A DNA stretch of 64,000 nucleotides, from NCBI GenBank assembly GCA_017853575.1, contig JAFMJI010000009.1:24436-88435 (forward strand), read 5' to 3'. How positions within the stretch are numbered: position 1 is the first letter of the stretch; each line of letters starts with the position of its first letter. The DNA is from Chitinophagaceae bacterium. GTDB lineage: Bacteria > Bacteroidota > Bacteroidia > Chitinophagales > Chitinophagaceae. Under the pieces are notes generated by a model. It had not been told where the DNA came from, did not search any database, and saw only the letters and a list, made by a program, of their open reading frames with translations. Positions 1-7,791 of the stretch are shown here, in pieces. Made by a program: the position numbers and the translations under genes.

Positions 1-484
1 ATTCGCTACCTGGTGCGGATGGTTTATCAATTACGATGAAAAGTTTATTTTATTGGCAGATGAAAAACAGTTAGATGATCTTACCAGAAAACTGATGAGA
101 ATCGGATTAGACAATATCATGGGATATGTTTCATCTACTGAAGCATATGTGAAAGAAGGGGGTAAACTGGAAACAGTACCCGTTATCAATATGGATGAAT
201 TCAAATCTGTTATGAAAGAGCCAAATGTGCAAATTGTAGATTTGAGAAATGCAACAGAATATAGAAGTGGACATATCGAACATGCAGATCATGTATTCAT
301 TGGAACCCTTCCAAAGAACCTCGATAAAATCAGCAAGGATAAAAAAGTAGTCATTCTATGTCAAGGTGGAGACCGTGCAACCATTGGATATTCTATCCTT
401 GCAAACCATGGCTTTAAAAATATCTTGAATTATTCTGCAAGTATGAATGAGTGGATTGGACAAGGTAATCCCATCGTAAATTAA
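1..484 (+). CDS. MBL-fold/rhodanese fusion hydrolase, C-terminal part (5' end outside window)
   Basis: The reading frame is open from base 2, so this is the C-terminal end of a longer protein. A TTG at 53 is internal, not a real start. The first visible residues (WCGWFINYD) resemble the linker or first rhodanese-like domain of MBL-fold hydrolases fused to rhodaneses. From about base 170 a complete rhodanese domain follows: the DLRNATEYRSGHI stretch is the conserved CH2-type motif, and VILCQGGDRA carries the active-site loop C-x4-R with its catalytic Cys. Rhodaneses move sulfane sulfur; MBL-rhodanese fusions act on persulfides. A TsdA-like cytochrome, a SoxB-like protein and sulfur transporters follow, which fits a sulfur-oxidation role. 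The MBL half cannot be seen, so the fusion is inferred. Confidence 0.72.
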   Translation, partial: FATWCGWFINYDEKFILLADEKQLDDLTRKLMRIGLDNIMGYVSSTEAYVKEGGKLETVPVINMDEFKSVMKEPNVQIVDLRNATEYRSGHIEHADHVFIGTLPKNLDKISKDKKVVILCQGGDRATIGYSILANHGFKNILNYSASMNEWIGQGNPIVN

Positions 485-499
485 TTGAAGCCAGGCTGT

Positions 500-1501
500 A
501 TGAAAATCAATAACAATTGGATTTTGATATTGATCTTGGTTGGACTAACCTCAGCCATCATCTACAAAGCTTTTGATACTTATCAAAAACCAAGAATTGA
601 ACTTCCGAATAATACACATACAGCATGGATTGCTCCCAGCTTATATATTGATCGTTCCCTTGAAGGCGAGGAAAGAAAATTGGTGATATATGGTGAAGAG
701 CTGATTGCAAATACATCCAAATACTTAGGACCCAATGGATCTGTTGCACATATTACAAATGGAATGAATTGTCAAAATTGTCATCTGAATGCAGGAAAAA
801 AAACATGGGGGAATAATTATGGTGCTGTAGCATCTACTTATCCAAAGTTTAGAGACCGAAGTGGTTCTATTGAATCTATATACAAAAGGGTCAGTGATTG
901 TATGGAAAGAAGCCTTAATGGTGTTACGCTCGATAGCAATACCAAAGAGATGCAAGCAATGATCGCCTATATTAAATGGGTAGGTCATGAAGTTCAAAAA
1001 GATAGTGTACCAAAAGGCAGTGGTATCAAGCCCCCAGAATATTTGGATAGAGCAGCAAGCCCATTAAATGGAAAAATTGTTTACCAAAATAAATGTCAAT
1101 CTTGTCACGGTTCCGATGGACAAGGGTTGATCGCTGCTGATGCATTAAGTTATACATATCCTCCATTATGGGGTAAGAACAGCTACAATTCAGGAGCTGG
1201 ATTGTATCGTCTTTCAAGATTGGCGGGTTATGTACGAGACAATATGCCCTTTAATCAATCTACCCACGAAAGTCCTGCTCTTTCCGATGAAGAATGTTGG
1301 GATGTAGCTGCCTTTGTAAACAGCCAACCACGTCCTACAAAAGATCTAACATCAGACTGGCCAAATGTTTCCAAAAAACCAGTAGACCATCCTTTTGGTC
1401 CTTACACAGATGGGTTCAATGAAACACAACACAAGTTTGGCCCATTCAAGCCAATCCTCGAAGCAAGAAAAAAACAAAGCAATAAAAGCAAATCATCATA
1501 A
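500..1501 (+). CDS. Dihaem c-type cytochrome, TsdA-like (thiosulfate dehydrogenase family)
   Basis: 333 residues from the ATG at 500; a TTG at 485, right after the upstream stop, is less likely. An N-terminal hydrophobic segment (residues 7-22) is a signal anchor. There are two haem-attachment motifs, CQNCH (91-95) and CQSCH (199-203). The first is followed by RVSDCMERSLNG with Cys134, matching the position of the Cys axial haem ligand in TsdA and SoxA. Met249 (NMPF) is a candidate distal ligand for haem 2. Known TsdA enzymes oxidise two thiosulfates to tetrathionate in the periplasm, or run the reverse reaction. The neighbours (rhodanese, SoxB-like, YeeE/YedE) support a sulfur role. The direction and substrate are inferred; a general dihaem cytochrome is the alternative. 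Confidence 0.72.
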   Translation: MKINNNWILILILVGLTSAIIYKAFDTYQKPRIELPNNTHTAWIAPSLYIDRSLEGEERKLVIYGEELIANTSKYLGPNGSVAHITNGMNCQNCHLNAGKKTWGNNYGAVASTYPKFRDRSGSIESIYKRVSDCMERSLNGVTLDSNTKEMQAMIAYIKWVGHEVQKDSVPKGSGIKPPEYLDRAASPLNGKIVYQNKCQSCHGSDGQGLIAADALSYTYPPLWGKNSYNSGAGLYRLSRLAGYVRDNMPFNQSTHESPALSDEECWDVAAFVNSQPRPTKDLTSDWPNVSKKPVDHPFGPYTDGFNETQHKFGPFKPILEARKKQSNKSKSS

Positions 1502-1544
1502 AGTGCTGCTTGTATTGTATAAAAGCAACAATTAAAATTCTACA

Positions 1545-3341
1545 ATGAAACATCTCAATGATTGTACTTGTGGTGCATGCAATTCAATTTCAATAAATGA
1601 TAATGAACTGAATCAATATGTGCATGAACAGGAAAATTCAAGAAGAGAATTTTTAAAAAGCACTTCAAGACTAGGATTGGGAAGCGCCCTGTTTTCGGCT
1701 CCTATTGCTGCATCGGCACTGAATCAAGGAGACAGTGCATATAAAAGCAATGCGATGTCTAATAATAAAGCTGTACTAGATGGCAAAGCAACCAAACTTA
1801 CATTATTGCATACCGCAGACATACATTCACAATTGATGACCCATGATGAATTCTTTGTAGAAAACGGTAAAAATGTTTTCAAAAAAAGAGGCGGCTTTGC
1901 CACACTCAAAACAATGATCAATGCAATTAGAAATGAAAACAAATCCAATACGCTTGTTCTGGATGGGGGTGATTGTTTTCAGGGAAGCGGTGTTGCAGCA
2001 ATGAGTCAGGGTAAAGCAATCGTTCCTTTGATCAATAACATTGGCTATGATGTCATGCTTCCGGGTAATTGGGAAGTGGTGTATGGTAAAGAAATGATGA
2101 TGAAGGATATGTTCAGCTACGATGGCGTGAAAGTATGCGCCAACATGTTTCATAAAACAAATGACAATAGAAACGGTGATCTGATTTTTCCACCCTACTT
2201 CATTAAAAATATTGCCGGTATCAAAATTGGATTTATTGGTTACAATGACCCATTGACACCAAAAAGACAATCTCCTGCCTACAGTGACGGAATCAATTTT
2301 ACGCAACCCGAATTGAATGTAACCAAATACATCAAATTATTAAGAGAGTATGAACAGTGTGATATGGTTTTTCTATTAACCCACATGGGATTGGCTCAAC
2401 AGGTTGGACTTTCAAACATGCCAATTGTTAGTGGAGTAGATTATATTTTAGGAGCAGATACACATGAAAGAGTTAGAACACCCATACAAGGTAAGTATAC
2501 AAAAGTTACAGAACCCGGTGCGTTTGGTTCTTTTGTTGCAAAACTGGACATCGTAGTAGAAAATGGAATTATAAAAGATCATGCATATCAGCTATTAGAT
2601 GTTGATCCTTATAAATACAAGGAAGATGAGGAAATGAAGCATCTTGTAAAAAAAGCAAGAGCCCCTTATGAAAAAGAATTGAATAGGGTGATTGGAAAAA
2701 CAACAACACCTTTAATGAGGTATTATGTGATAGAAACTCCAATGGATAATTTCATCACGGATGCCATTATGTGGAAATTCAAGCCAGACATAGCTTTGAG
2801 CAATGGATTTAGGTTCTGCCCTCCTCTTGTTCCAAACCAAACAACTGGTACTGCAGATATTACAGTAGATTTTTTATGGAATATGTTGCCTGTAGACAGT
2901 GATGCAAAAAAAGGTACCATCACCGGAAAACAATTATGGGATTGGATGGAAAAAGAATTACATAATGCATTCGCCAAAGATCCTTCAAAACGATTTGGAG
3001 GTTGGGTTGTTCGATTTAATGGTATGGAGGTGAACTTCACCATTAACAATGAACAAGGCAAAAGAGTAAACTGGATAAAAGTTGGAGGCGCGCCCGTCAA
3101 CATGGAGAAGGAATATACATTTGTTGCATGTGAAAGAGAAGGCGATCCAGATACAACGATCTGCAGAGTGGAAGGTGTCAAAGCTCCAACAAAATTGGGT
3201 GTAACACTTCACTCCATTATTGAAGAATATTTGAAAATACATTCTCCTATTTCACCAAAACTAGAAGGAAGATGTACTGCAACGGATGCACCCAACACAT
3301 TGCTAACACAATTGATGGGTGTAGGCTATGAGTTCAGATAA
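1545..3341 (+). CDS. Tat-exported metallophosphoesterase/5'-nucleotidase family protein, SoxB-like
   Basis: 598 residues. A twin-arginine motif, SRREFLKST (32-40), precedes a hydrophobic stretch, so export of a folded metalloprotein is expected. The dinuclear-metal motifs of the calcineurin-like fold are present: ADIH (91-94), DGGD (140-143), GNWE (174-177), LLTHMG (278-282) and GADTHE (303-308). GNWE with Trp instead of His resembles SoxB (GHWEFTYG) more than classic 5'-nucleotidases. The C-terminal half matches the 5'-nucleotidase C domain and includes a SoxB-like GGWVVRFNGM stretch. SoxB releases sulfate from SoxY-bound intermediates, but no soxYZ is visible. A Cys-rich patch, CTCGAC (7-12), sits before the Tat motif, which is unusual. 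It lies 43 bp after the cytochrome gene, probably in the same operon. A nucleotidase is the alternative. Confidence 0.65.
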   Translation: MKHLNDCTCGACNSISINDNELNQYVHEQENSRREFLKSTSRLGLGSALFSAPIAASALNQGDSAYKSNAMSNNKAVLDGKATKLTLLHTADIHSQLMTHDEFFVENGKNVFKKRGGFATLKTMINAIRNENKSNTLVLDGGDCFQGSGVAAMSQGKAIVPLINNIGYDVMLPGNWEVVYGKEMMMKDMFSYDGVKVCANMFHKTNDNRNGDLIFPPYFIKNIAGIKIGFIGYNDPLTPKRQSPAYSDGINFTQPELNVTKYIKLLREYEQCDMVFLLTHMGLAQQVGLSNMPIVSGVDYILGADTHERVRTPIQGKYTKVTEPGAFGSFVAKLDIVVENGIIKDHAYQLLDVDPYKYKEDEEMKHLVKKARAPYEKELNRVIGKTTTPLMRYYVIETPMDNFITDAIMWKFKPDIALSNGFRFCPPLVPNQTTGTADITVDFLWNMLPVDSDAKKGTITGKQLWDWMEKELHNAFAKDPSKRFGGWVVRFNGMEVNFTINNEQGKRVNWIKVGGAPVNMEKEYTFVACEREGDPDTTICRVEGVKAPTKLGVTLHSIIEEYLKIHSPISPKLEGRCTATDAPNTLLTQLMGVGYEFR

Positions 3342-3351
3342 TAAAAACAAT

Positions 3352-3852
3352 TTAGTGAGGCAACTTCTCACGCATAAGACCGTATATCCAGGTTCCAAGC
3401 ATCGCCATTAAAATAGAAACAATGATAACGGATGCACCGTACCCCAGTTGTGCATAAAGGGGGCCCGGACATGCTCCGGTCATTGCCCATCCAAATCCAA
3501 AAATCAAACCTCCATAAATCTGACCTTTATTAAAGTCTTTTTTAGGAAGAATAATTTCCTCCCCACGAATGGTTTTGATCTTGAATTTTTTAATGATAAA
3601 GACAGAAATAGCGCCAACTACAACCGCAGAACCAATCACACCAAACATATGAAAACTTTGCAACCTGAACATTTCCTGTATGCGGAACCAGGAAACAACC
3701 TCAGACTTAATAAGAACAATTCCAAAAAGAATTCCAAAAACAAGGTATTGAAGATTAGACCACATCGGCACTTTCTTCTCTTCGTCATTGATACACATGG
3801 CGTCTAATGAACGAACCTCAAAATCTGTATTTGTATTTTTAATTTCTGACAT
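3352..3852 (-). CDS. YeeE/YedE (DUF6691-type) sulfur transporter subunit
   Basis: 166 residues with about four membrane segments. The signature GWAMTGACPGPLY (about residues 121-133, Cys128) is typical of the half-size YeeE/YedE proteins that pair with a second subunit. The family imports thiosulfate or related sulfur species, with conserved Cys residues passing the substrate through the membrane. The gene lies 12 bp downstream of a second YeeE/YedE gene, and the two probably form one transporter. It converges on the SoxB-like gene with a 10-bp gap. The charged N-terminus of about 28 residues is longer than expected. The family call is firm; the substrate is inferred from the neighbouring sulfur genes. 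Confidence 0.85.
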   Translation of the reverse strand: MSEIKNTNTDFEVRSLDAMCINDEEKKVPMWSNLQYLVFGILFGIVLIKSEVVSWFRIQEMFRLQSFHMFGVIGSAVVVGAISVFIIKKFKIKTIRGEEIILPKKDFNKGQIYGGLIFGFGWAMTGACPGPLYAQLGYGASVIIVSILMAMLGTWIYGLMREKLPH

Positions 3853-3864
3853 AATTTGATTTTT

Positions 3865-4434
3865 TTAAAGTGACAGGATATAAGGAAGAATCAGATTAGC
3901 CATCAGAAAACCTCCTGCCATAAATGAAATAGTTGCAATCAATGAAGGCAATTGGAGATTGGATAAACCCATGATGGAATGTCCAGAAGTACATCCACCT
4001 GCATAACGTGTTCCAAATCCTACCAGAAAACCACCAACGACCATCAATATGAACCCTCTTGGTGTTTGAAGTGAGCCCCAATTAAAAAGTTCATTAGGAA
4101 TGATGCTCGAATAATCGCTCACTCCATATTTAGATAGTTCTGTAACAAGTTTTTCATTCACTAAAACATTGGCATCATTCTTCAAATAATAGGCTGAAAC
4201 AATCCCACCCAGAAATACACCCAATACAAAAAATAAGTTCCATATTTCTTTTTTCCAATCATATTGAAAAAATGGAATCTTGGCTGGCATACACGCTGCA
4301 CACATGTGCCTCAAAGAAGATGATATACCAAATGTTTTGTTCCCAAATATGAGTAAAATAGGAACCATCAGACCGATAACAGGACCCGCCACATACCATG
4401 GCCAAGGCTGTTTAATCATTTCAATGATTGACAT
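3865..4434 (-). CDS. YeeE/YedE family sulfur transporter subunit
   Basis: 189 residues, largely hydrophobic with four or five predicted membrane segments. The family motif GTRYAGGCTSGHSIMGLS (about 141-158, Cys148) is intact; Cys45 and Cys48 (MCAACMP) lie in the first half. These half-size proteins work with a partner, here the gene 12 bp downstream, to bring thiosulfate or other sulfur compounds across the inner membrane. The gene follows a CRP-type regulator on the same strand. The 81-bp gap holds a perfect CRP-consensus box upstream of this gene, so transcription is probably activated by that regulator. Confidence 0.86.
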   Translation of the reverse strand: MSIIEMIKQPWPWYVAGPVIGLMVPILLIFGNKTFGISSSLRHMCAACMPAKIPFFQYDWKKEIWNLFFVLGVFLGGIVSAYYLKNDANVLVNEKLVTELSKYGVSDYSSIIPNELFNWGSLQTPRGFILMVVGGFLVGFGTRYAGGCTSGHSIMGLSNLQLPSLIATISFMAGGFLMANLILPYILSL

Positions 4435-4491
4435 GTTGATTTTTTTTGATTATTATATGAAACAAAAATGTGGGTTTATGACAATTGGATA

Positions 4492-4507
4492 TGTGATAAA
4501 TATCACA
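4492..4507 (-). promoter_or_regulatory. CRP/FNR-type operator upstream of the YeeE/YedE pair
   Basis: TGTGATAAATATCACA is a perfect inverted repeat (7-bp arms, 2-bp centre) and fits the CRP consensus TGTGA-N6-TCACA with no mismatch. It lies 58 bp upstream of the transporter start and 8 bp after the stop of the CRP-type gene. On the minus strand a -7-like element, CATTTTTG (4463-4470), would put transcription start near 4459, so the box is centred at about -40, the class II activator position. No TTTG -33 element is visible, as expected for an activator-dependent promoter. Confidence 0.75.
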
Positions 4508-4515
4508 AACAAGAT

Positions 4516-5151
4516 TTATTCAATCCAATGAATCGTATTTCGCTCCATCCTTACTCTTCCAAGCTTTTCAAGTTTTTTTAGCAATCTTGAAACTACTTCT
4601 CTTGAAGAGTTGATATCATGTGCAATTTGCTGATGCGTTAAATTCAAGTCATTCCCAAATGCTGCTGCTTGTCTCTTCAAATACCATTCTAATCTTTCAT
4701 CCATATTTTTAAATGCAATATGATCCACCACGGTCAACAATTCCTCAAATCTCGACCTGTATGTTTCAATTACAAAATGATACCAAGATGAATACGACTT
4801 CATAAGTGTGTCCATTTGCTGAATAGGTATCATGATAACCTCTGTTTCTTCTATGGCAATGGCCATTACTGTACTAGATTGATTCCTTGCCATGCACAAC
4901 ATGCTCAATGCACAGGCTTCTCCGGGTTCTAAAAAATACATGAAAAATTCTTCGCCTTCCTCTCCTTCTCTGTACAACTTAACCCTACCACTTACGATCA
5001 ACATCGCATATTTAAAAAATTGTCCAGGTCGCATCAATACTTCTCCCTGCTTGAATATTTTACTTTCACCATGTTCATGAATAAATTCTGAAAGGTCGGA
5101 AGTGAATAGGGGAAATAAATCCATCAACTCTTTTGGATCCAATGATGTCAT
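4516..5151 (-). CDS. Crp/Fnr family transcriptional regulator
   Basis: 211 residues from the ATG at 5151; an in-frame TTG at 5166 would add five residues. The N-terminal cyclic-nucleotide-binding beta-roll covers roughly 30-115 and a long dimer helix about 115-150. The C-terminal winged helix contains LTHQQIAHDINSSREVVSRLL. The recognition helix SREVVSR keeps the Arg-Glu-x3-Arg pattern by which E. coli CRP (SRETVGR) reads TGTGA, and a perfect TGTGA-N6-TCACA site lies just downstream. There is no N-terminal four-Cys cluster, so it is not an oxygen-sensing FNR; two Cys at 80 and 86 could be redox-active. It starts 27 bp after mnmG and probably controls the sulfur transporter genes. The effector is unknown. 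Confidence 0.88.
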   Translation of the reverse strand: MTSLDPKELMDLFPLFTSDLSEFIHEHGESKIFKQGEVLMRPGQFFKYAMLIVSGRVKLYREGEEGEEFFMYFLEPGEACALSMLCMARNQSSTVMAIAIEETEVIMIPIQQMDTLMKSYSSWYHFVIETYRSRFEELLTVVDHIAFKNMDERLEWYLKRQAAAFGNDLNLTHQQIAHDINSSREVVSRLLKKLEKLGRVRMERNTIHWIE

Positions 5152-5178
5152 GTCGAATTTGTTCAAAGCTAAGTTAAC

Positions 5179-7047
5179 CTATCTGCCCATGTATACCATG
5201 AGAATTTGTACGTCACTCGGATTGATTCCTGAAATGCGTGATGCTTGCCCAAGTGTTCTCGGTTGAATTTTTTTCAACTTCTCTCTTGCTTCTGTACTAA
5301 TTGCTTGCACCCTCGAAAAGTCAAAGCTGGCAGGGATTTCAAGATCTTCCATTTGTCCCATTCTTTCTATCATCTCTTTTTCTTTCTCGATGTAAACAGC
5401 ATACTTCATTTGAATTTCCGCTTGCTCAATTTCAATATCATGATAATGAGAAAAATCTTTTTTCAATCCATCATGATGATCAATCATCTCTTTTGCACCA
5501 ATACCTGGACGTAAAACGAGTTGTGATAATTTTTGTTTTTGTGAGAGTGGTGTTGATCCAACATTTTCAAAAAATGAATTGATGTGATCTGGCTCAACAG
5601 AAACTTCATTGAATTTTTTTATGATGGATTCAATGTTTTCTTTTTTCTGTTGCACCATCTGATATCTTTCTTCACTTGCCAATCCCAATTCATATCCAAT
5701 GGAAGTCAATCGCAAATCAGCATTGTCTTGTCGTAACAATGTTCTGAACTCAGCTCTTGAGGTAAACATTCGATAGGGCTCTTCAGTTCCCTTGGTTATC
5801 AAATCATCGATGAGTACCCCAATATATGCTTCACTTCTTTTCAAAATCAATGGCTCACGATCTACAACATAATTATGAGCATTGATCCCTGCCATCAAGC
5901 CCTGACATGCTGCTTCTTCATAACCAGTAGTTCCATTGATTTGCCCTGCAAAGAACAACCCACGTAACTGCTTGGTTTCCAATGAGTAATGAAGCTGATG
6001 AGGTGGAAAATAATCGTATTCAATCGCATATCCTGGTCTGAAAACCCTCACATTTTCAAACCCCGGAATCTTTATAAGTGCTTGATACTGAACATCTTCT
6101 GGTAGAGAGGTTGAAAATCCATTCAAATATATCTCTACAGTATTCCAGCCTTCTGGCTCTACAAATAACTGATGACGCTCCCTGTCTGCAAAGCGGTTGA
6201 TCTTGTCTTCAATACTCGGACAATACCTAGGTCCAGTTCCTTCGATCCTTCCGGCGAACATCGGACTCCTATCAAAACCCGTTTTCAGCGTATCGTGAAC
6301 TTTGTCGTTTGTGTACGTAATCCAACAGCTTCTTTGCTGTTCGGGTTTTATGCGTTCAATATTCAGATATGAGAAACCTGTTATCTCCTCATCTCCCTTC
6401 TGCTCCTCCATCTTGGAGTAATCCAAACTTCTGCCGTCTATTCGAGGAGGTGTTCCGGTTTTTAAACGATCGCTTTCAAATCCCAACTCCACCAATTGCT
6501 CTGTAATGCCCGTCGCAGCTCTTTCTGCCATCCTTCCACCACCAAAATTCTTTTCTCCAATATGGATGATTCCATTTAAAAATGTTCCATTGGTAAGCAC
6601 TACTGCCTTGGCTTCAATCTCATTTCCCATGCCAGTTACAATTCCCTTCACTACTCCATTTTTCACCAACAAGCCCTTTACCATATCCTGGTAGAAATCC
6701 AATCCAGGTGTTGCCTCCAACATCTCTCTCCATCTTTGAGAGAACAACATGCGATCACTTTGAGCGCGGGGGCTCCACATCGCAGGACCCTTAGATCTGT
6801 TCAGCATCCTGAACTGGATCATGGTTTGATCAGTCACAATTCCGGAGTATCCTCCAAGTGCATCAATTTCACGCACAATTTGTCCCTTTGCAATACCGCC
6901 CATGGCAGGATTACAGCTCATTTGGGCTATGTTTTGAAGGTTCATTGTTACCAATAAAACCCTGCTGCCCATATTAGCCGCAGCAGCAGCAGCCTCTGAG
7001 CCCGCATGGCCGGCCCCCACAACGATCACATCATACTTTGGAAACAT
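5179..7047 (-). CDS. mnmG: tRNA uridine-5-carboxymethylaminomethyl modification enzyme MnmG (GidA)
   Basis: 622 residues, normal length. The N-terminal FAD-binding motif GAGHAGSEAAAAAA (11-24) is followed by the family signatures MSCNPAMGGIAKGQ and TGTPPRIDGRS, and by the GidA C-terminal helical domain ending in GQASRISGINPSDV. With MnmE this FAD enzyme installs the cmnm5 group on U34 of several tRNAs. The selU and selD genes about 10 kb away modify the 2-position of the same nucleotide. In many bacteria mnmG lies near the replication origin; here a parS-like site and a candidate oriC are close by. A palindromic repeat lies just before its start. Confidence 0.97.
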   Translation of the reverse strand: MFPKYDVIVVGAGHAGSEAAAAAANMGSRVLLVTMNLQNIAQMSCNPAMGGIAKGQIVREIDALGGYSGIVTDQTMIQFRMLNRSKGPAMWSPRAQSDRMLFSQRWREMLEATPGLDFYQDMVKGLLVKNGVVKGIVTGMGNEIEAKAVVLTNGTFLNGIIHIGEKNFGGGRMAERAATGITEQLVELGFESDRLKTGTPPRIDGRSLDYSKMEEQKGDEEITGFSYLNIERIKPEQQRSCWITYTNDKVHDTLKTGFDRSPMFAGRIEGTGPRYCPSIEDKINRFADRERHQLFVEPEGWNTVEIYLNGFSTSLPEDVQYQALIKIPGFENVRVFRPGYAIEYDYFPPHQLHYSLETKQLRGLFFAGQINGTTGYEEAACQGLMAGINAHNYVVDREPLILKRSEAYIGVLIDDLITKGTEEPYRMFTSRAEFRTLLRQDNADLRLTSIGYELGLASEERYQMVQQKKENIESIIKKFNEVSVEPDHINSFFENVGSTPLSQKQKLSQLVLRPGIGAKEMIDHHDGLKKDFSHYHDIEIEQAEIQMKYAVYIEKEKEMIERMGQMEDLEIPASFDFSRVQAISTEAREKLKKIQPRTLGQASRISGINPSDVQILMVYMGR

Positions 7048-7066
7048 ATTGCAAAGATAAAGAGGA

Positions 7067-7100
7067 GTTGACAGTTAACTGTTAACCGTTAAGAGTCAAC
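7067..7100. repeat. Intergenic imperfect palindrome (GTTAAC-rich repeat, copy 1)
   Basis: A 34-bp inverted repeat with 17-bp arms and three mismatched pairs, centred between 7083 and 7084, bounded by GTTGAC and GTCAAC. One arm (read outward AACAGTTAACTGTCAAC) closely matches an arm of the palindrome at 33410-33455. It lies between the mnmG start and the parS-like site, and could act as a terminator for the CAP-domain gene or be a dispersed intergenic repeat. Confidence 0.6.
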
Positions 7101-7106
7101 CCGAAA

Positions 7107-7122
7107 CGTTCCACGTGAAACA
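7107..7122. promoter_or_regulatory. parS-like ParB-binding site (one mismatch)
   Basis: CGTTCCACGTGAAACA differs from the well-known chromosomal parS consensus TGTTCCACGTGAAACA only at the first base. It sits directly after the stop of the CAP-domain gene. A second, exact site lies 665 bp away. parS sites bind ParB, load SMC and normally cluster near the origin. Confidence 0.75.
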
Positions 7123-7791
7123 TCAAGAGCATGAGAAGATCTGAACCAAGACAGATCTTCTCATGGAACGATGGGTTTGTATGGAAACCCCCATCTGATT
7201 GTACCAGGGGGTCAATAGATTTTTTCGATGCCCAGCAGATTCCAGTCCGATGTCTAATAAAAGCATCATCAATGACAACAAGGGGTCGCTTTTGCCTGTG
7301 TAAATATTTTCTGCTGCACACTTGGTTAGCCCTGACAATCTCATCCTGGCTGAAAAATTTTTCCCGTCTGAACTAACATGCCCAATATTGCTCTGTTTCA
7401 GAGCCAAGTCAGCACAATGAATTTTTGCTGCATCAGTCGCAGCAGCAGAAAAAGAAAACAACGAAAGCTTGGAAGAAGCGAGCAAATCCTTTTCAAGACT
7501 CTTTGCCTCCTTCCCATTTGCCTCAGGAAACTGTTTCAAAAAGGGAACCACACAATTGGAATAAAATAAACCGGGATTTTTTCTGAGATAATTCACCCAA
7601 TAAAAAAACTCTCTTTCTTCCTTGGTGCAACCCGACTTCGATAATTCACGGTCTACAAACGTCTGCAATGCTTCATCCACTGGCACTTTCACCACAAAAG
7701 GCGTATCCCTTAATGAGAAATTTCCTTGGGAAAACGACAATACTGGGAGGAATATGAAGGCGAGAAGAATATGTTTCACGTGGAACATCAT
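7123..7791 (-). CDS. Secreted CAP-domain (SCP/PR1-like) protein
   Basis: 222 residues. A signal peptide (about residues 1-21, ending LSFSQ) precedes a CAP fold with NYLRKNPGLFY, a central His (IGHVSSDG), the AAENIYTG signature and ESAGHRKNLLTPWYNQMGVSI. Together these show the conserved His and Glu residues of CAP proteins. CAP proteins are extracytoplasmic; their bacterial roles are mostly undefined. The first codons (MMFHVKH) are dictated by a parS site that overlaps the start, so the true start could be the ATG at 7791 or 7788. It overlaps the ybeY stop by 4 bp and is probably co-transcribed with ybeY. A parS-like site touches each end of the gene. Confidence 0.8.
   Translation of the reverse strand: MMFHVKHILLAFIFLPVLSFSQGNFSLRDTPFVVKVPVDEALQTFVDRELSKSGCTKEEREFFYWVNYLRKNPGLFYSNCVVPFLKQFPEANGKEAKSLEKDLLASSKLSLFSFSAAATDAAKIHCADLALKQSNIGHVSSDGKNFSARMRLSGLTKCAAENIYTGKSDPLLSLMMLLLDIGLESAGHRKNLLTPWYNQMGVSIQTHRSMRRSVLVQIFSCS
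7772..7787. promoter_or_regulatory. parS site (exact consensus) inside the CAP gene start
   Basis: TGTTTCACGTGGAACA is the reverse complement of the exact consensus TGTTCCACGTGAAACA. It encodes the FHVKH peptide at the start of the CAP-domain protein, a known by-product of parS within coding DNA. It lies about 17 kb from the candidate origin. Confidence 0.85.

Noticed and set aside
1827..2306. Long antisense ORF inside the SoxB-like gene
   Set aside because: Shadow of a well-supported gene; no recognisable domain or start context.
2723..3181. 152-codon antisense ORF inside the SoxB-like gene
   Set aside because: Shadow ORF with no domain; the sense strand encodes conserved motifs.
4516..5151. 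FNR-type oxygen sensor
   Set aside because: No N-terminal four-Cys cluster; only two Cys in the sensor domain.
7082..7321. Minus-strand ORF containing MFHVERFG
   Set aside because: It overlaps the end of the CAP gene in another frame, and its MFHVER peptide simply comes from translating the parS-like site.
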